Of a stretch of DNA of 64,000 bases, positions 42,764 to 51,498 are shown piece by piece. The stretch is taken from NCBI GenBank assembly GCA_910577435.1, contig CAJTLV010000005.1, forward strand, positions 1-64,000. The letters are read 5' to 3'. Source of the stretch: an uncultured Christensenella sp. (GTDB taxonomy: Bacteria; Bacillota; Clostridia; Christensenellales; Pumilibacteraceae). A program made the translations under genes and the position numbers. Positions within the stretch are counted from its first letter, which is position 1. Each line of letters starts with the position of its first letter. The notes under the pieces were generated by a model that made no database searches, was not told the origin of the DNA, and saw nothing but the letters and a program-made list of their open reading frames with translations.

Positions 42764-44205
42764 AAAGCTATTCTGCCGAACTCGAATTCATAACCGAAAA
42801 AATGCAAACCGCTTACGAGCGGTACGCGCGAGGAGATCTCGGCTCGGTCGAACAGAAATCGGCGTTCGATCTGGTGACGGATATAGATAAAAACATCGAA
42901 GCGGAGCTTGTGGCGGCTATCGCAAACCGTTTCCCGACCGATGTCATTCACGGCGAAGAGACAACACACGACGAACTGACCGAAAACAGAACGTGGACGA
43001 TAGACCCCATCGACGGCACTTGCAATATGGCGAGCGGCGTTCCGCTTTACGGCGTGCAGTGCGCGCTGTTCGACGGCGGACAACCCGTCGCGGCAGTTAT
43101 ATATATTCCCAATCTCGGCTATCTGATGACAGCCGAAAAAGGGTGCGGTTGCTATCTCAACGGCGAGCGCGTATACGTCAAACGCGACGGCACTGTCAAT
43201 AATGCCGTAGCGAGCTTCGGCGATTATCCGCATACAAAAAATTCGCGCGTGGCAAAGCGCCAACACGCGGCTATCGCGGAACTTTACACGCAGATCGCAA
43301 AGATACGGATGTTCGGCGCGGCGTGCGCGGACTTTCTGTTCGTAGCGGCAGGCAAGACAGACTGCACGGTCGTGATCACACGCAATCTGTGGGACATAGC
43401 GCCGGGAATACTTATGTGTCGCGAAGCGGGCGCTGTCGTCGTAAACCTCGACGGCGAGCCCTACTCTTTCGGCGACGACGGAGTTATCGCCTGCGCGAGC
43501 GCCGAGCTTGCCAAAGTATTCACGAGTGCATTCGACAATAGGTTTTCGATCGGCGGTTCGCCGCGCAAATACAAAGCTGTCATATTCGACTTCGACGGCG
43601 TGATCTTCGACACCGAAAAATACCACTATGCGGCGTGGAACGTCGCGGCGAAAACGGTAGGCGCGCACATTAAGCCCGAAGAATACATTCCGCTCAAAAG
43701 CACGGGCAGCGACAATATAATCGATCATATCGAGCGACGCGCGGGGCGCAAGCTGACCGCCGCCGAGCGCAAAAACATTAGAGCGGTAAAGCTGACGGAA
43801 TACGACAAATCGATCGCCGAAATGTCCGAACGCGACTTTTTGTCGGGCGCGTTCGAGCTGATCGAACTTCTTTCCAGCCGTGCGGTCAAAATAGGCATTG
43901 CAACATCCGCATCGAAATGCAAGGATATATTGAGCAACTTCGGAAAACTCGATATATTCGACTGCATAGCCGACGGCACGCTCGCCTGCCCCAAAAAGCC
44001 GTCGCCCGATATTTACGTCGCAGCGGCAAAAATGCTGAACGTCGATCCCAAAGACTGCCTTGTCATAGAGGACGCAATATCGGGGATAGAATCGGGACAC
44101 GCCGCAGGCGCGGGCGTTATAGCCGTCGGCGGAATAAAATCGGATAAAGCGTTTGCGTGCGTAAATTCGCTCGACGAAATTCTCGACACGGTCAAGTTCG
44201 ATTAG
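42760..44205 (+). CDS. Fusion of inositol-monophosphatase-like and HAD (phosphoglucomutase-like) phosphatase domains
   Basis: 481 residues. Residues 1-260 are an IMPase-fold phosphatase with every metal-site motif: FDLVTDID, GEE (E66), IDPIDGT (D82, D85) and NLWDIAPG (D212). Residues 270-481 are a HAD hydrolase of the beta-phosphoglucomutase/CbbY kind: IFDFDGVIFDTE (D277, D279), IATSAS, KKPSPDIY and VIEDAISGIESG. Both active sites look intact, so one chain should carry two phosphohydrolase or mutase activities. Fusion of these two families is unusual to me. Possible substrates are sugar phosphates, inositol phosphates or phosphoadenosine nucleotides. It is coupled to the TIR gene by a 4-base overlap and is last in the operon. 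Confidence 0.85.
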   Translation: MKSYSAELEFITEKMQTAYERYARGDLGSVEQKSAFDLVTDIDKNIEAELVAAIANRFPTDVIHGEETTHDELTENRTWTIDPIDGTCNMASGVPLYGVQCALFDGGQPVAAVIYIPNLGYLMTAEKGCGCYLNGERVYVKRDGTVNNAVASFGDYPHTKNSRVAKRQHAAIAELYTQIAKIRMFGAACADFLFVAAGKTDCTVVITRNLWDIAPGILMCREAGAVVVNLDGEPYSFGDDGVIACASAELAKVFTSAFDNRFSIGGSPRKYKAVIFDFDGVIFDTEKYHYAAWNVAAKTVGAHIKPEEYIPLKSTGSDNIIDHIERRAGRKLTAAERKNIRAVKLTEYDKSIAEMSERDFLSGAFELIELLSSRAVKIGIATSASKCKDILSNFGKLDIFDCIADGTLACPKKPSPDIYVAAAKMLNVDPKDCLVIEDAISGIESGHAAGAGVIAVGGIKSDKAFACVNSLDEILDTVKFD

Positions 44206-44245
44206 TTAAATATTTATACCGCGTCATTCGATCCCGCATATCGCA

Positions 44246-46198
44246 TTATTCGATAGGCGTATTGTTTATCTTATACTCGACGCGGGCGAAAAGCCGTCTT
44301 TCGACGGTTTTTTTTGCGCGCTTGATCTCGCGTTTCACGGTGCGCGCGTCTATTTCCCGCGCGGGCAATTTAGGTTTTTTTACGAACGGCACTTTGAGAA
44401 GTTTTTCTATTTCGGGCGCGGTCGGTTTAAGTTTGTCTCCCGTTGCGTAATATGACGGCGCCTCGCGCTCGGTAAGTCCGATCGCCGTCTTTTTTTCGCC
44501 GTCCAGTTTGAAAGCACAACGCGCGCGTATATCGGCAGACGAAAACCCTATTGCCGCCTCGTACTTGCCGCCGAGCGTTTTGAACGATCCGTCGTTCACA
44601 TCGAACAGCGCCAAATCCTCAGCATCGATGACGAGTTCGACATTTTCGGACTCGCCCGAACCCAACTCGACGCGCGAAAACGCGCACAGTTTACCGCTTA
44701 ATCCGTAAGCGCCCTTACCGCAGTATGTTACGTATACCTGAACCGAAGTCGTGCCGCGCACCGCTCCGACGTTTTTAACGTCAAGCGACACTACGGCGGT
44801 ATTGCCGACCACCGTTATCTTCGGCTTACCTAAGTCGAATGTCGTGTAGCCGAGTCCGTGTCCGAACGGGAACAGAACGTCGGCGTTTGCGAAATTATCG
44901 AAATACGTATGCCCCGCATAAACAGAGGTGTATCGGAAATCGCCTCTGTCGGCGTAAACTGGGTTATTCGCAGGGTAAGCCGAACGCGACTTGCACCACG
45001 TAAACGGCAGTCTGCCGCGCGGCTCGCGCCGTTTTACCAACGTTTCTATATCCGCCGCAGTTTCGAAGTACGGGCAGAAAACGACTGCGTTTACACTGTC
45101 TATGAACGGCAGTTCCGCCGCGCAGTCGCCGCACAGCGCTACGACAACCCTGCGCGACTTCGCCGCGCTTTCCATCGCGCGAACCGCATCGTCGGGGATG
45201 CCGCCGAAATATTCGGTCACGGCGAATACCGCGACGTCCGCACTTGTACGCGCAGCATCTTTTATGGGACGAACCTTACACTTGCCGTCGTCGAACATAG
45301 ACGGATCGCCGAAAATTTCGACGCTCAATCCGTCTGCGGGAAGGACGCCGTCGTTTTTGAGCAATACCGCACTCGCAAAAAACATATCCGCGTCGGCAGG
45401 CGTGCGGTCGAACTGTTTTTTATAAAACCCGTGCGTTTTTGCGACTGTTGCCACGATACGCTCGACCGCCCGCGCAGTCTTGTTTTCGAGCATTTTTCCG
45501 TCTACGACCGCCCGCGCTATCTTGCGTCTGTCTGCATTGTCCATACCGAGCTGATACGCGCCGCAAGCCGACAGGCTTTCGACGCCGCGACAGCGCGTCA
45601 TTATCACGGCGTCGGGCGGCACGAACGCCGAAAGGAGTTCTGCGGTACTACGCGTCGCGCCGACTTCTTCTCCGCCTAAGTATCCGCCGTCGAGTAAAAG
45701 CCCCGCCGCCTTTTTCCCCGCCTTTCGAAGCGGACGCAGGTACACTTCGCGGAGCGCGCGAACGTCTGCCGTGCGGTAGCCGTATTCGCCCTGACCGAGC
45801 GCGCCCGTGTAGACGTAGCCGAGCACGCCGCCGTCCGCCGCCGCACAGAGAAGCGTGCTTGCGAGATACGGGTCTTCCGAAAAACACCCGCTCGCATCGA
45901 GCCGCATCGGGTCGAGCATTAATCCGCAACCGACAGTTCCCGCAAAAGCGAGACGGGCGCGCGCCGCATCCTGCGATCGGGTTTTGCTCACCGCCGCAAC
46001 GGTTTCCGGCGAAAACGTACAGCCGAGCGCAAGCTCGGACGGAACGTTTACCGCATACGGAAAAAGAGAGCACCCGAAATCGACGCTCTCCACTCTTAGT
46101 CTGTCCACGCTCGCCGTCACCGTTCCGCCGCCTGCAAGCGACAGTCTTTCGGCAAGGGTCATTTGCGCTATTACGCTGCGAACGCGCTCAATATCCAT
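44246..46198 (-). CDS. Glycoside hydrolase family 3-like protein, probably inactive or altered
   Basis: A 650-residue protein with GH3 layout: TIM-barrel-like N-terminal part (MTLAERLSLAGGG; GCFSEDPYLAS near 104), an alpha/beta sandwich domain and a C-terminal fibronectin-III-like domain (VFPFGHGLGYT-like segment near 455, then VSLDVKNVGAVRG near 490). The GH3 nucleophile motif (V-M-S-D-W) aligns to VIMTRC at 198-203, so the catalytic aspartate is replaced by arginine, and the KHFxxN motif is also lost. The protein is about 100 residues shorter than common GH3 beta-glucosidases. It is probably a non-catalytic carbohydrate-binding homologue. It has no signal peptide. It overlaps the preceding small gene by 11 bases. 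Confidence 0.75.
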   Translation of the reverse strand: MDIERVRSVIAQMTLAERLSLAGGGTVTASVDRLRVESVDFGCSLFPYAVNVPSELALGCTFSPETVAAVSKTRSQDAARARLAFAGTVGCGLMLDPMRLDASGCFSEDPYLASTLLCAAADGGVLGYVYTGALGQGEYGYRTADVRALREVYLRPLRKAGKKAAGLLLDGGYLGGEEVGATRSTAELLSAFVPPDAVIMTRCRGVESLSACGAYQLGMDNADRRKIARAVVDGKMLENKTARAVERIVATVAKTHGFYKKQFDRTPADADMFFASAVLLKNDGVLPADGLSVEIFGDPSMFDDGKCKVRPIKDAARTSADVAVFAVTEYFGGIPDDAVRAMESAAKSRRVVVALCGDCAAELPFIDSVNAVVFCPYFETAADIETLVKRREPRGRLPFTWCKSRSAYPANNPVYADRGDFRYTSVYAGHTYFDNFANADVLFPFGHGLGYTTFDLGKPKITVVGNTAVVSLDVKNVGAVRGTTSVQVYVTYCGKGAYGLSGKLCAFSRVELGSGESENVELVIDAEDLALFDVNDGSFKTLGGKYEAAIGFSSADIRARCAFKLDGEKKTAIGLTEREAPSYYATGDKLKPTAPEIEKLLKVPFVKKPKLPAREIDARTVKREIKRAKKTVERRLFARVEYKINNTPIE

Positions 46199-46739
46199 TC
46201 TTGAACAAAGTCTCGACGTAGATCATTCCCACGCCCGTGTATTTATATATTTCGAGACGGTCGCGATACTCGTAGATAAACTGTCCTTCGACGCGCTTGT
46301 TTTTGAAAACAAGCGGACGTTCCGCCGTCTGCAAAGGCTGATTCGAATATGCTCGCGCAGAGGGATCGTAACCCGCTTGACCGCCGTTACCGTAACCGAC
46401 CGAACCGCCGATCGAATTATTCGTTCCGAATCCGTTTCCGACGTTGCCCGATCCGCTCCCGACGTTCAAGCCGAAAGCGCTCGGCTCGTTAGTTCCGTAA
46501 TTATTCGGAATAAAGCTCTGCTGTTCGGGCGCGGTCGGTTCTTGCGCCGGCCTTTGCGCATCGACGCCGTTCTGCTGCGAGTACCGAACATCACCCGAAA
46601 ATTGCATTGCGCTCACGTCAGACTCGCCGTAGTGAACGGGCCGGATGTTCTCTTCCGTATGCGGTACGCATCGCGTCAAATCGGAATAATCTCTGTTGTC
46701 CGCCGTGCGCGTGTAATCGAAGCTGTTTCTGTTTCTCAT
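46188..46739 (-). CDS. Low-complexity Gly/Asn/Gln-rich protein, unknown function
   Basis: 183 residues. The first 45 are charged, the middle (about 50-135) is disordered and rich in Gly, Asn, Gln, Ser and Pro (GSGSGNVGNGFGTNN), and the last 40 (EGQFIYEYRDRLEIYKYTG) look like a small folded beta-strand element. There is no signal peptide or membrane segment. AGGAGAG lies about 12 bases before the ATG. It precedes and overlaps the GH3-like gene, so the two probably form an operon. No family is recognised. Confidence 0.6.
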   Translation of the reverse strand: MRNRNSFDYTRTADNRDYSDLTRCVPHTEENIRPVHYGESDVSAMQFSGDVRYSQQNGVDAQRPAQEPTAPEQQSFIPNNYGTNEPSAFGLNVGSGSGNVGNGFGTNNSIGGSVGYGNGGQAGYDPSARAYSNQPLQTAERPLVFKNKRVEGQFIYEYRDRLEIYKYTGVGMIYVETLFKNGY

Positions 46740-46785
46740 ATTAATGCGTTGCTCTCCTATACGTAGCTCTGTGATGCCGTCGAGG

Positions 46786-48063
46786 CTAAGCTTTCAAAAC
46801 GTCTACGCCTACAAACTCGCGCAATACTTTGGGCACGGTGACAGATCCGTCCGCATTCTGATACTGTTCCACAAGTGCCGGAAGGATACGGCTCGTCGCA
46901 AGACCGGAGCCGTTGAGAGTGTGCACATACCCGATCTTTCCGTCGGCGGCGCGGTAACGCGTCATATTGCGGCGCGCCTGATAGTCGTTTGCATTGGAGA
47001 CCGAGCTGACTTCTTTATAAATACCCATTGACGGGATCCATACTTCTATATCGTAAGTGCGCGCCATAGACGCCGAGCAATCGCCCGCCGCGAGCTTGCT
47101 CAATCTGTAATGCAATCCCAAACCCTCGACGAGCGCGCAAGCCTTATTAAGCAATTCTTCGAACGCCTGTTTCGACGTTTCGGGGGTGGTCACCTGAACC
47201 ATTTCCACTTTGTCGAACTGGTGTCCGCGAATCATTCCGCGTTCTTCGGCACGGTAACTGCCCGCTTCCTTGCGGTAGCAAGGCGTATATGCGAATAATT
47301 TTTTGGGCAACTCGTTTTCGCTCAGTATTTCACCGCGATACAGGTTGACGAGCGCAGTCTCCGCAGTCGGAAGCAAGAACCGACGCGCGGCGAGTTCTTC
47401 GCCCGTCTCGATTCGATACACGTCGTCCTCGAACTTGGGGAACTGCCCCGCGCCCAAACCGCATTCGTAATTGAGCATATGCGGCGGCAGAATGAACGTG
47501 TAGCCGTCCGCAGTGTGCGTCTTAATGAAGTAAGTGAGAAGCGCCCACTCTATCTGCGCGCCGAGACCGGTATACAGCCAAGACCCGTTGCCCGCGAGTT
47601 TAACGCCGCGCTCGTAATCGATGAGGTGCAGACTTTCGCAAAGCTCGACGTGATTTTTTATCGCGAAATCGAAGCTCGGCTTTTCGCCCCAGACTTTGAT
47701 TACTTCATTCTGTTCCTTGTCTCCCGCCACGACGTCCGGATCGGGTATATTCGGCAAACACAAAAGCGCGTTGCGAAGCTCCGCCTCGACGGCTTTCAGT
47801 TTTTCGTCGGCGGCAGAGATCTCGTCGCCTATCTCGCGCATTTTGGCAAAGATGGGCGCAACGTCCGCACCGCTCTTTTTAAGGCGGGGAATGTCTGCGC
47901 TGACCTTGTTCTTTTCGGCTTTGAGCGCTTCCGTTCCTCCGATGATCTCGCGGCGCTTTACGTCGAGCGCGAGGATCGAATCGAGATCGGCGGCGTAGCC
48001 GCGCTTTGCGAGCGCCGCTTGTACTTTGGCGGCATCCTGTCTTATGAGATTAATGTCTATCAT
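46786..48063 (-). CDS. serS: Serine-tRNA ligase
   Basis: A 425-residue class IIa aminoacyl-tRNA synthetase. The N-terminal helical arm (about 30-100) contacts the long variable arm of tRNA-Ser. The catalytic domain shows PTAETALVNL near residue 230, motif 2 GMIRGHQFDKVE near 275, and motif 3 NGSGLATSRILPALVEQYQ near the end. Normal length. It has its own promoter (48107-48135) and an AAGGA site. Confidence 0.97.
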   Translation of the reverse strand: MIDINLIRQDAAKVQAALAKRGYAADLDSILALDVKRREIIGGTEALKAEKNKVSADIPRLKKSGADVAPIFAKMREIGDEISAADEKLKAVEAELRNALLCLPNIPDPDVVAGDKEQNEVIKVWGEKPSFDFAIKNHVELCESLHLIDYERGVKLAGNGSWLYTGLGAQIEWALLTYFIKTHTADGYTFILPPHMLNYECGLGAGQFPKFEDDVYRIETGEELAARRFLLPTAETALVNLYRGEILSENELPKKLFAYTPCYRKEAGSYRAEERGMIRGHQFDKVEMVQVTTPETSKQAFEELLNKACALVEGLGLHYRLSKLAAGDCSASMARTYDIEVWIPSMGIYKEVSSVSNANDYQARRNMTRYRAADGKIGYVHTLNGSGLATSRILPALVEQYQNADGSVTVPKVLREFVGVDVLKA

Positions 48064-48106
48064 AGCGTATTTCCTTATCGGCGACTTATTCGAAAGTTCT
48101 TCCTAT

Positions 48107-48135
48107 ATTGTAAACCAATGCGCTACGAAAATCAA
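48107..48135 (-). promoter_or_regulatory. serS promoter
   Basis: Minus-strand TTGATT and TACAAT are separated by 17 bases. Confidence 0.65.
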
Positions 48136-48146
48136 CCCTTGAACGT

Positions 48147-49775
48147 CTATTTTCTGCTTTTTCCCGACACTTTTTTGGATCGACGAACCGCGCGTCCGTT
48201 CTTTATTTCCGCTATCGTCGACTTTATGTCTATAACCCCCGTTGCTATAACGCCAGCAACGTAGCATATAACGAACAACGCCGCGCCGACCACGTTTTGC
48301 CAAAGATACGCCAAAGACAGCGCGCGCGATAGATACACTCCCCCTACGAATGCCGCGCACGCGACAGCGGCAAAGACCGTCGGCAGAATGAAAGCACGCA
48401 ATATATCCGCGCCGATAGCGGACTGTTTGTATGCCCGCCGCACGGTAAGCGTCGCCGCGACCGCGTAGAATGCCGCCGTCGCGCCCGCCGCGCCTATTAT
48501 GCCGAAAGCACGCACCAGTAACGGCGTAAGCGCGACCTTGACGCACGCGCCGATAACGAGGTTTATCACCGGCAAGTGCGCTTTGTTATTCGCTTGCAGG
48601 ACCGTAGTGCCGAGCTGTAACACGCCCGAATAGAACACGGCTATGCCCTGTATCCTGAGCAGTCTTGCGGCGGTTTCGAGCTGTTCGGCGGTAAGTCCGC
48701 GCCTGTACAGCGTGCCGCATATCCTGTCGGGAAAAAGCATAAACGCGGCTGTCATCGGAATGGCGAACAGCATTATCCATTTAGTCGCGGCGCGCACGGT
48801 TTCCGCGCCGCCGTCGCCGCGCTCTACTGCGGAAGTCAGCGCCGGCAGGAACGCAACGGCAAAAGACAGCACTACGACCGACGGCATATTGACGAGCGTA
48901 CCCACCGGACCTACGAAAAGCCCGAACAGCGCAGTAGCATACTCTCTCCCCGCGCCGCCGCCTATGAGAAGATTTATGACGAGTACGGAATCTATCATCT
49001 GCGTTATCGGCAAAACGAGCGAACCGAGCGTGACGGGAAGCGCGAAAGAATACAGTTCTTTAAGCAACTCCCGATCGGTGACGATAACCGCGTCGGTCGC
49101 CGCTTCCGTCGCGAGTTCCGGTCTTGTCGTGCGGACGATACGTTTTTTCCGCGCTATCAATGCGCGAAGTGCGAGATACGCGAGGGCGACAAACTCGCTG
49201 GCGGATACGCCGATGAGCGCTCCCGCGACGGCGAAACGCACTCCGCGCCCGATAAGGATCCTACTCAGCCCCAGCCCCAACAGCAATTTTATTACTTGTT
49301 CGATGAGTTGGCTCACGCCGCTGGGCGTCATATTGGACTTGCCCTGAAAATATCCGCGCAGTACGCTTATGCCGCCCGCAAACAAAAGCGACGGAGCAAG
49401 AGCGAGATATGCGACGCCCGCGTCCGTATTACCCTGAATGCCCGAAATGACGTTACGCAGCAGCGCCACCGCGACAGCCGCGACCGCAGACGTAGCGCCG
49501 AGCGGAATGAACGCCGCCCGCGCCGCACGCCCCGCAGTCTTGTCGTCGCCGAGCGCTGTATACTTTGCGACGACGCGCGACACCGCGCTCACCGCTCCGC
49601 CGCCGCAGAAAGCGAGCAGCACAGTGTACAGCGGAAACACCATTTGGTACAGTCCCATACCTTCCGCGCCCACTATGTTAGTGAGCGGCACTCTGTACAG
49701 TGCGCCTATCAGCTTGGCGACAATGCCTATTACGGCGAGTACAGCCGCCGACCGTCCGAAACTACGCGTTTTCAT
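48147..49775 (-). CDS. SpoVB/MurJ-like lipid-linked oligosaccharide flippase
   Basis: About 542 residues with 14 predicted helices of the MVF/MATE-like polysaccharide-transporter superfamily. Typical pieces are IGIVAKLIGALYRVPLTNIVG at the start (given in part), GLYQMVFPLYT near residue 60 and a helix-8 PSGVSQLIEQ segment. SpoVB and YtgP relatives flip peptidoglycan or spore-cortex precursors across the membrane. With spoIIID nearby in the window, a role in cell-wall or cortex synthesis is likely. The start is uncertain: the ATG at 49775 gives a natural N-terminus but lacks a ribosome-binding site; the frame is open to 49850. Confidence 0.85.
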   Translation of the reverse strand: MKTRSFGRSAAVLAVIGIVAKLIGALYRVPLTNIVGAEGMGLYQMVFPLYTVLLAFCGGGAVSAVSRVVAKYTALGDDKTAGRAARAAFIPLGATSAVAAVAVALLRNVISGIQGNTDAGVAYLALAPSLLFAGGISVLRGYFQGKSNMTPSGVSQLIEQVIKLLLGLGLSRILIGRGVRFAVAGALIGVSASEFVALAYLALRALIARKKRIVRTTRPELATEAATDAVIVTDRELLKELYSFALPVTLGSLVLPITQMIDSVLVINLLIGGGAGREYATALFGLFVGPVGTLVNMPSVVVLSFAVAFLPALTSAVERGDGGAETVRAATKWIMLFAIPMTAAFMLFPDRICGTLYRRGLTAEQLETAARLLRIQGIAVFYSGVLQLGTTVLQANNKAHLPVINLVIGACVKVALTPLLVRAFGIIGAAGATAAFYAVAATLTVRRAYKQSAIGADILRAFILPTVFAAVACAAFVGGVYLSRALSLAYLWQNVVGAALFVICYVAGVIATGVIDIKSTIAEIKNGRAVRRSKKVSGKSRK

Positions 49776-49986
49776 TCGGATAGTATGCGCAAAGGCAACG
49801 CCGATTACTTGTAGCGAGCGCGCGACAGCGATTATCCGATATTTCCGCAACGCCGCAACCGACGCGTATCCATTTTGAGCTTGATAGCAAATATATATCG
49901 CGCTACCCGCCGTTTTTCCAACGGTTTATATAGTACGGATCGTCGGTGCGGCACAAAAAGTTCTCCCGCCGCGCTTATTATCGGCA

Positions 49987-50016
49987 CAAAAAAAACGCCC
50001 GAACGGTTCGAGCGTT
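49987..50016 (-). terminator. Terminator after the ferredoxin gene
   Basis: The stem AACGCTCGAA/TTCGGGCGTT (one G-T pair) with a 3-base loop is followed by eight T on the minus strand, 18 bases after the ferredoxin stop. Confidence 0.85.
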
Positions 50017-50033
50017 CTTTTAGTTATGTTTGA

Positions 50034-50204
50034 TTATTCCGCTTTGATAGCGCCGGTGGGGCATTCGCCTTCGCACGCGCCGCAATCGATACAAGCGCCA
50101 GCGTCGACGACATACTTGCCGTCGCCCTCGCTGATAGCGCCTACGGGGCAAGCGCCCGCGCACGCGCCGCACGCAATACATTCGTCGGTTATGATATGTG
50201 CCAT
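50034..50204 (-). CDS. 2[4Fe-4S] clostridial-type ferredoxin
   Basis: A 56-residue ferredoxin. Two C-x2-C-x2-C-x3-C-P motifs (C9, C12, C15, C19 and C38, C41, C44, C48) bind two [4Fe-4S] clusters with the internal pseudo-twofold symmetry of clostridial ferredoxins. It is a low-potential electron carrier for pyruvate oxidation, hydrogenase and other ferredoxin enzymes, so it probably feeds the hydrogenases at the left of the window. GGGAGG lies 9 bases before the ATG. It has its own promoter and terminator and is transcribed alone. Confidence 0.95.
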   Translation of the reverse strand: MAHIITDECIACGACAGACPVGAISEGDGKYVVDAGACIDCGACEGECPTGAIKAE

Positions 50205-50234
50205 CTCTGTCGACCTCCCATTTGTTATACGCTA

Positions 50235-50263
50235 AGTATACCATTTGTTTGGGCGTTTGTCAA
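50235..50263 (-). promoter_or_regulatory. Ferredoxin gene promoter
   Basis: Minus-strand TTGACA and TATACT are separated by exactly 17 bases; a strong promoter, as expected for an abundant ferredoxin. Confidence 0.85.
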
Positions 50264-50319
50264 TACGGACGCGTTATTATCTTCGGTTAGCAACTGCGAA
50301 CATTTTTTATATTCCGGAT

Positions 50320-51498
50320 TTACGCTTCTCCGCCGTTTGCGTCCGAACGCGAGCTTCCGTTATTTGTTCCGTCACCGCCGTTTTGGTTGCGGGGCTTGCC
50401 GTCAATGCCGTCGCGGCCTTGGCCGAAATTCTTCTTATGCTTTTTCTTATTGCGCTTTTCGCCGCCGTTATTGTTTTCCGCGTTTCCGCTATTGCGATTG
50501 CCGTTATTGTCGTCGCGCTTGTTGCCGTCGTTACGGTTATTGTTCGCGTTTTTACCGTTTCGGTTGTCGCCGCGCCCGTTCTTTCCGCCGCCCTGACCGT
50601 TTCGGCTTTGGTCGTCGCGTTTCTGCTTCGCGTCGCCGTTGCGGTTTTGGCGGCATCCCTGTCCCCCGCCGTTATTTTGCGGCGCGCCGTCGATTTTGAG
50701 TTCTTCGAGCGGGAACTCGGCGAACTCGAAGTTTTCGTCGTTGCCGAAGCGAACGCGCACTTTTTCGCTGAGCGCCGTGACGGACACAACCGTTCCGCGT
50801 CTGCCGTCGGGCGCAGTCACCCATGCGCCGTGCTTGGGCATACGTTTCATAATATCCTCGTAAGTCTTATTCTCATACGCAAGACAGCATAAAAGTCTGC
50901 CGCACATCCCGTTGATTTTTCCGGGATTCAGCGCGAGGTTCTGCGTCTTTGCCATCTTGATCGAAACGTGCGCCTCGTCGCATTCGAACCTGCCGCAACA
51001 GCACGGCATTCCGCACGGCGAAAGCGTTCCGATCAGCTTGCACTCGTCGCGCGAGCCGATCTGTCTCAGATCTATGCGCATCTTGAACGCCGAAGCGAGA
51101 TCGCGAACGAGATCGCGGAAGTCGACGCGTTGCTCGGCGGTAAAATACAGCACGAGTTTACTGTGGTCTACGGTAAATTCGCAGTCGACTATCTTCATAT
51201 CCAGTCCGCGCGCCGCGACTTTTTCCTTAGCTGTCGCGAGTATATCGCGCTTTTTGTCCGCGTCTGCCGCCGCCGCGTCGAGGTCGGACTCAGTGGCTAT
51301 GCGCATAATCGGTTTGAGCGGCGCTACCACTTTACTCCCGTCGACGTCGTGCGGCGGTTGAACTACCGTCGCAAGTTCCACGCCGCGCTGGGTCTCGACT
51401 ACGACCGACATTCCTTTTTCGTATTCTTCACCTTCCGTCGGCGCGAAAAAATATACGCGCGGCGACGTTCTGAATTTAACTCCTATTACCTTCGGCAT
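50320..51498 (-). CDS. ricT: PSP1-domain protein RicT (YaaT) with long disordered tail
   Basis: 392 residues. Residues 1-275 are the conserved RicT/YaaT protein: PSP1 domain, the cysteine-rich CGMPCCCGRFEC segment near 165-176, and NGMCGRLLCCLAYE near 196. In Bacillus, RicT works with RicA and RicF in a complex with [4Fe-4S] clusters that helps RNase Y maturation and sporulation. The last 115 or so residues are an Asn/Gly/Lys/Arg/Asp-rich disordered tail, unusual in length and probably RNA-binding. It lies downstream of holB, overlapping it by 13 bases, matching the Firmicutes order tmk-holB-ricT. Confidence 0.9.
   Translation of the reverse strand: MPKVIGVKFRTSPRVYFFAPTEGEEYEKGMSVVVETQRGVELATVVQPPHDVDGSKVVAPLKPIMRIATESDLDAAAADADKKRDILATAKEKVAARGLDMKIVDCEFTVDHSKLVLYFTAEQRVDFRDLVRDLASAFKMRIDLRQIGSRDECKLIGTLSPCGMPCCCGRFECDEAHVSIKMAKTQNLALNPGKINGMCGRLLCCLAYENKTYEDIMKRMPKHGAWVTAPDGRRGTVVSVTALSEKVRVRFGNDENFEFAEFPLEELKIDGAPQNNGGGQGCRQNRNGDAKQKRDDQSRNGQGGGKNGRGDNRNGKNANNNRNDGNKRDDNNGNRNSGNAENNNGGEKRNKKKHKKNFGQGRDGIDGKPRNQNGGDGTNNGSSRSDANGGEA

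Noticed and set aside
48147..49850. Leaderless start for the SpoVB-like gene
   Set aside because: CATACT ends 6 bases before the ATG at 49775, but no -35 box is found 16-18 bases upstream, so it does not meet the pattern seen at the other genes.
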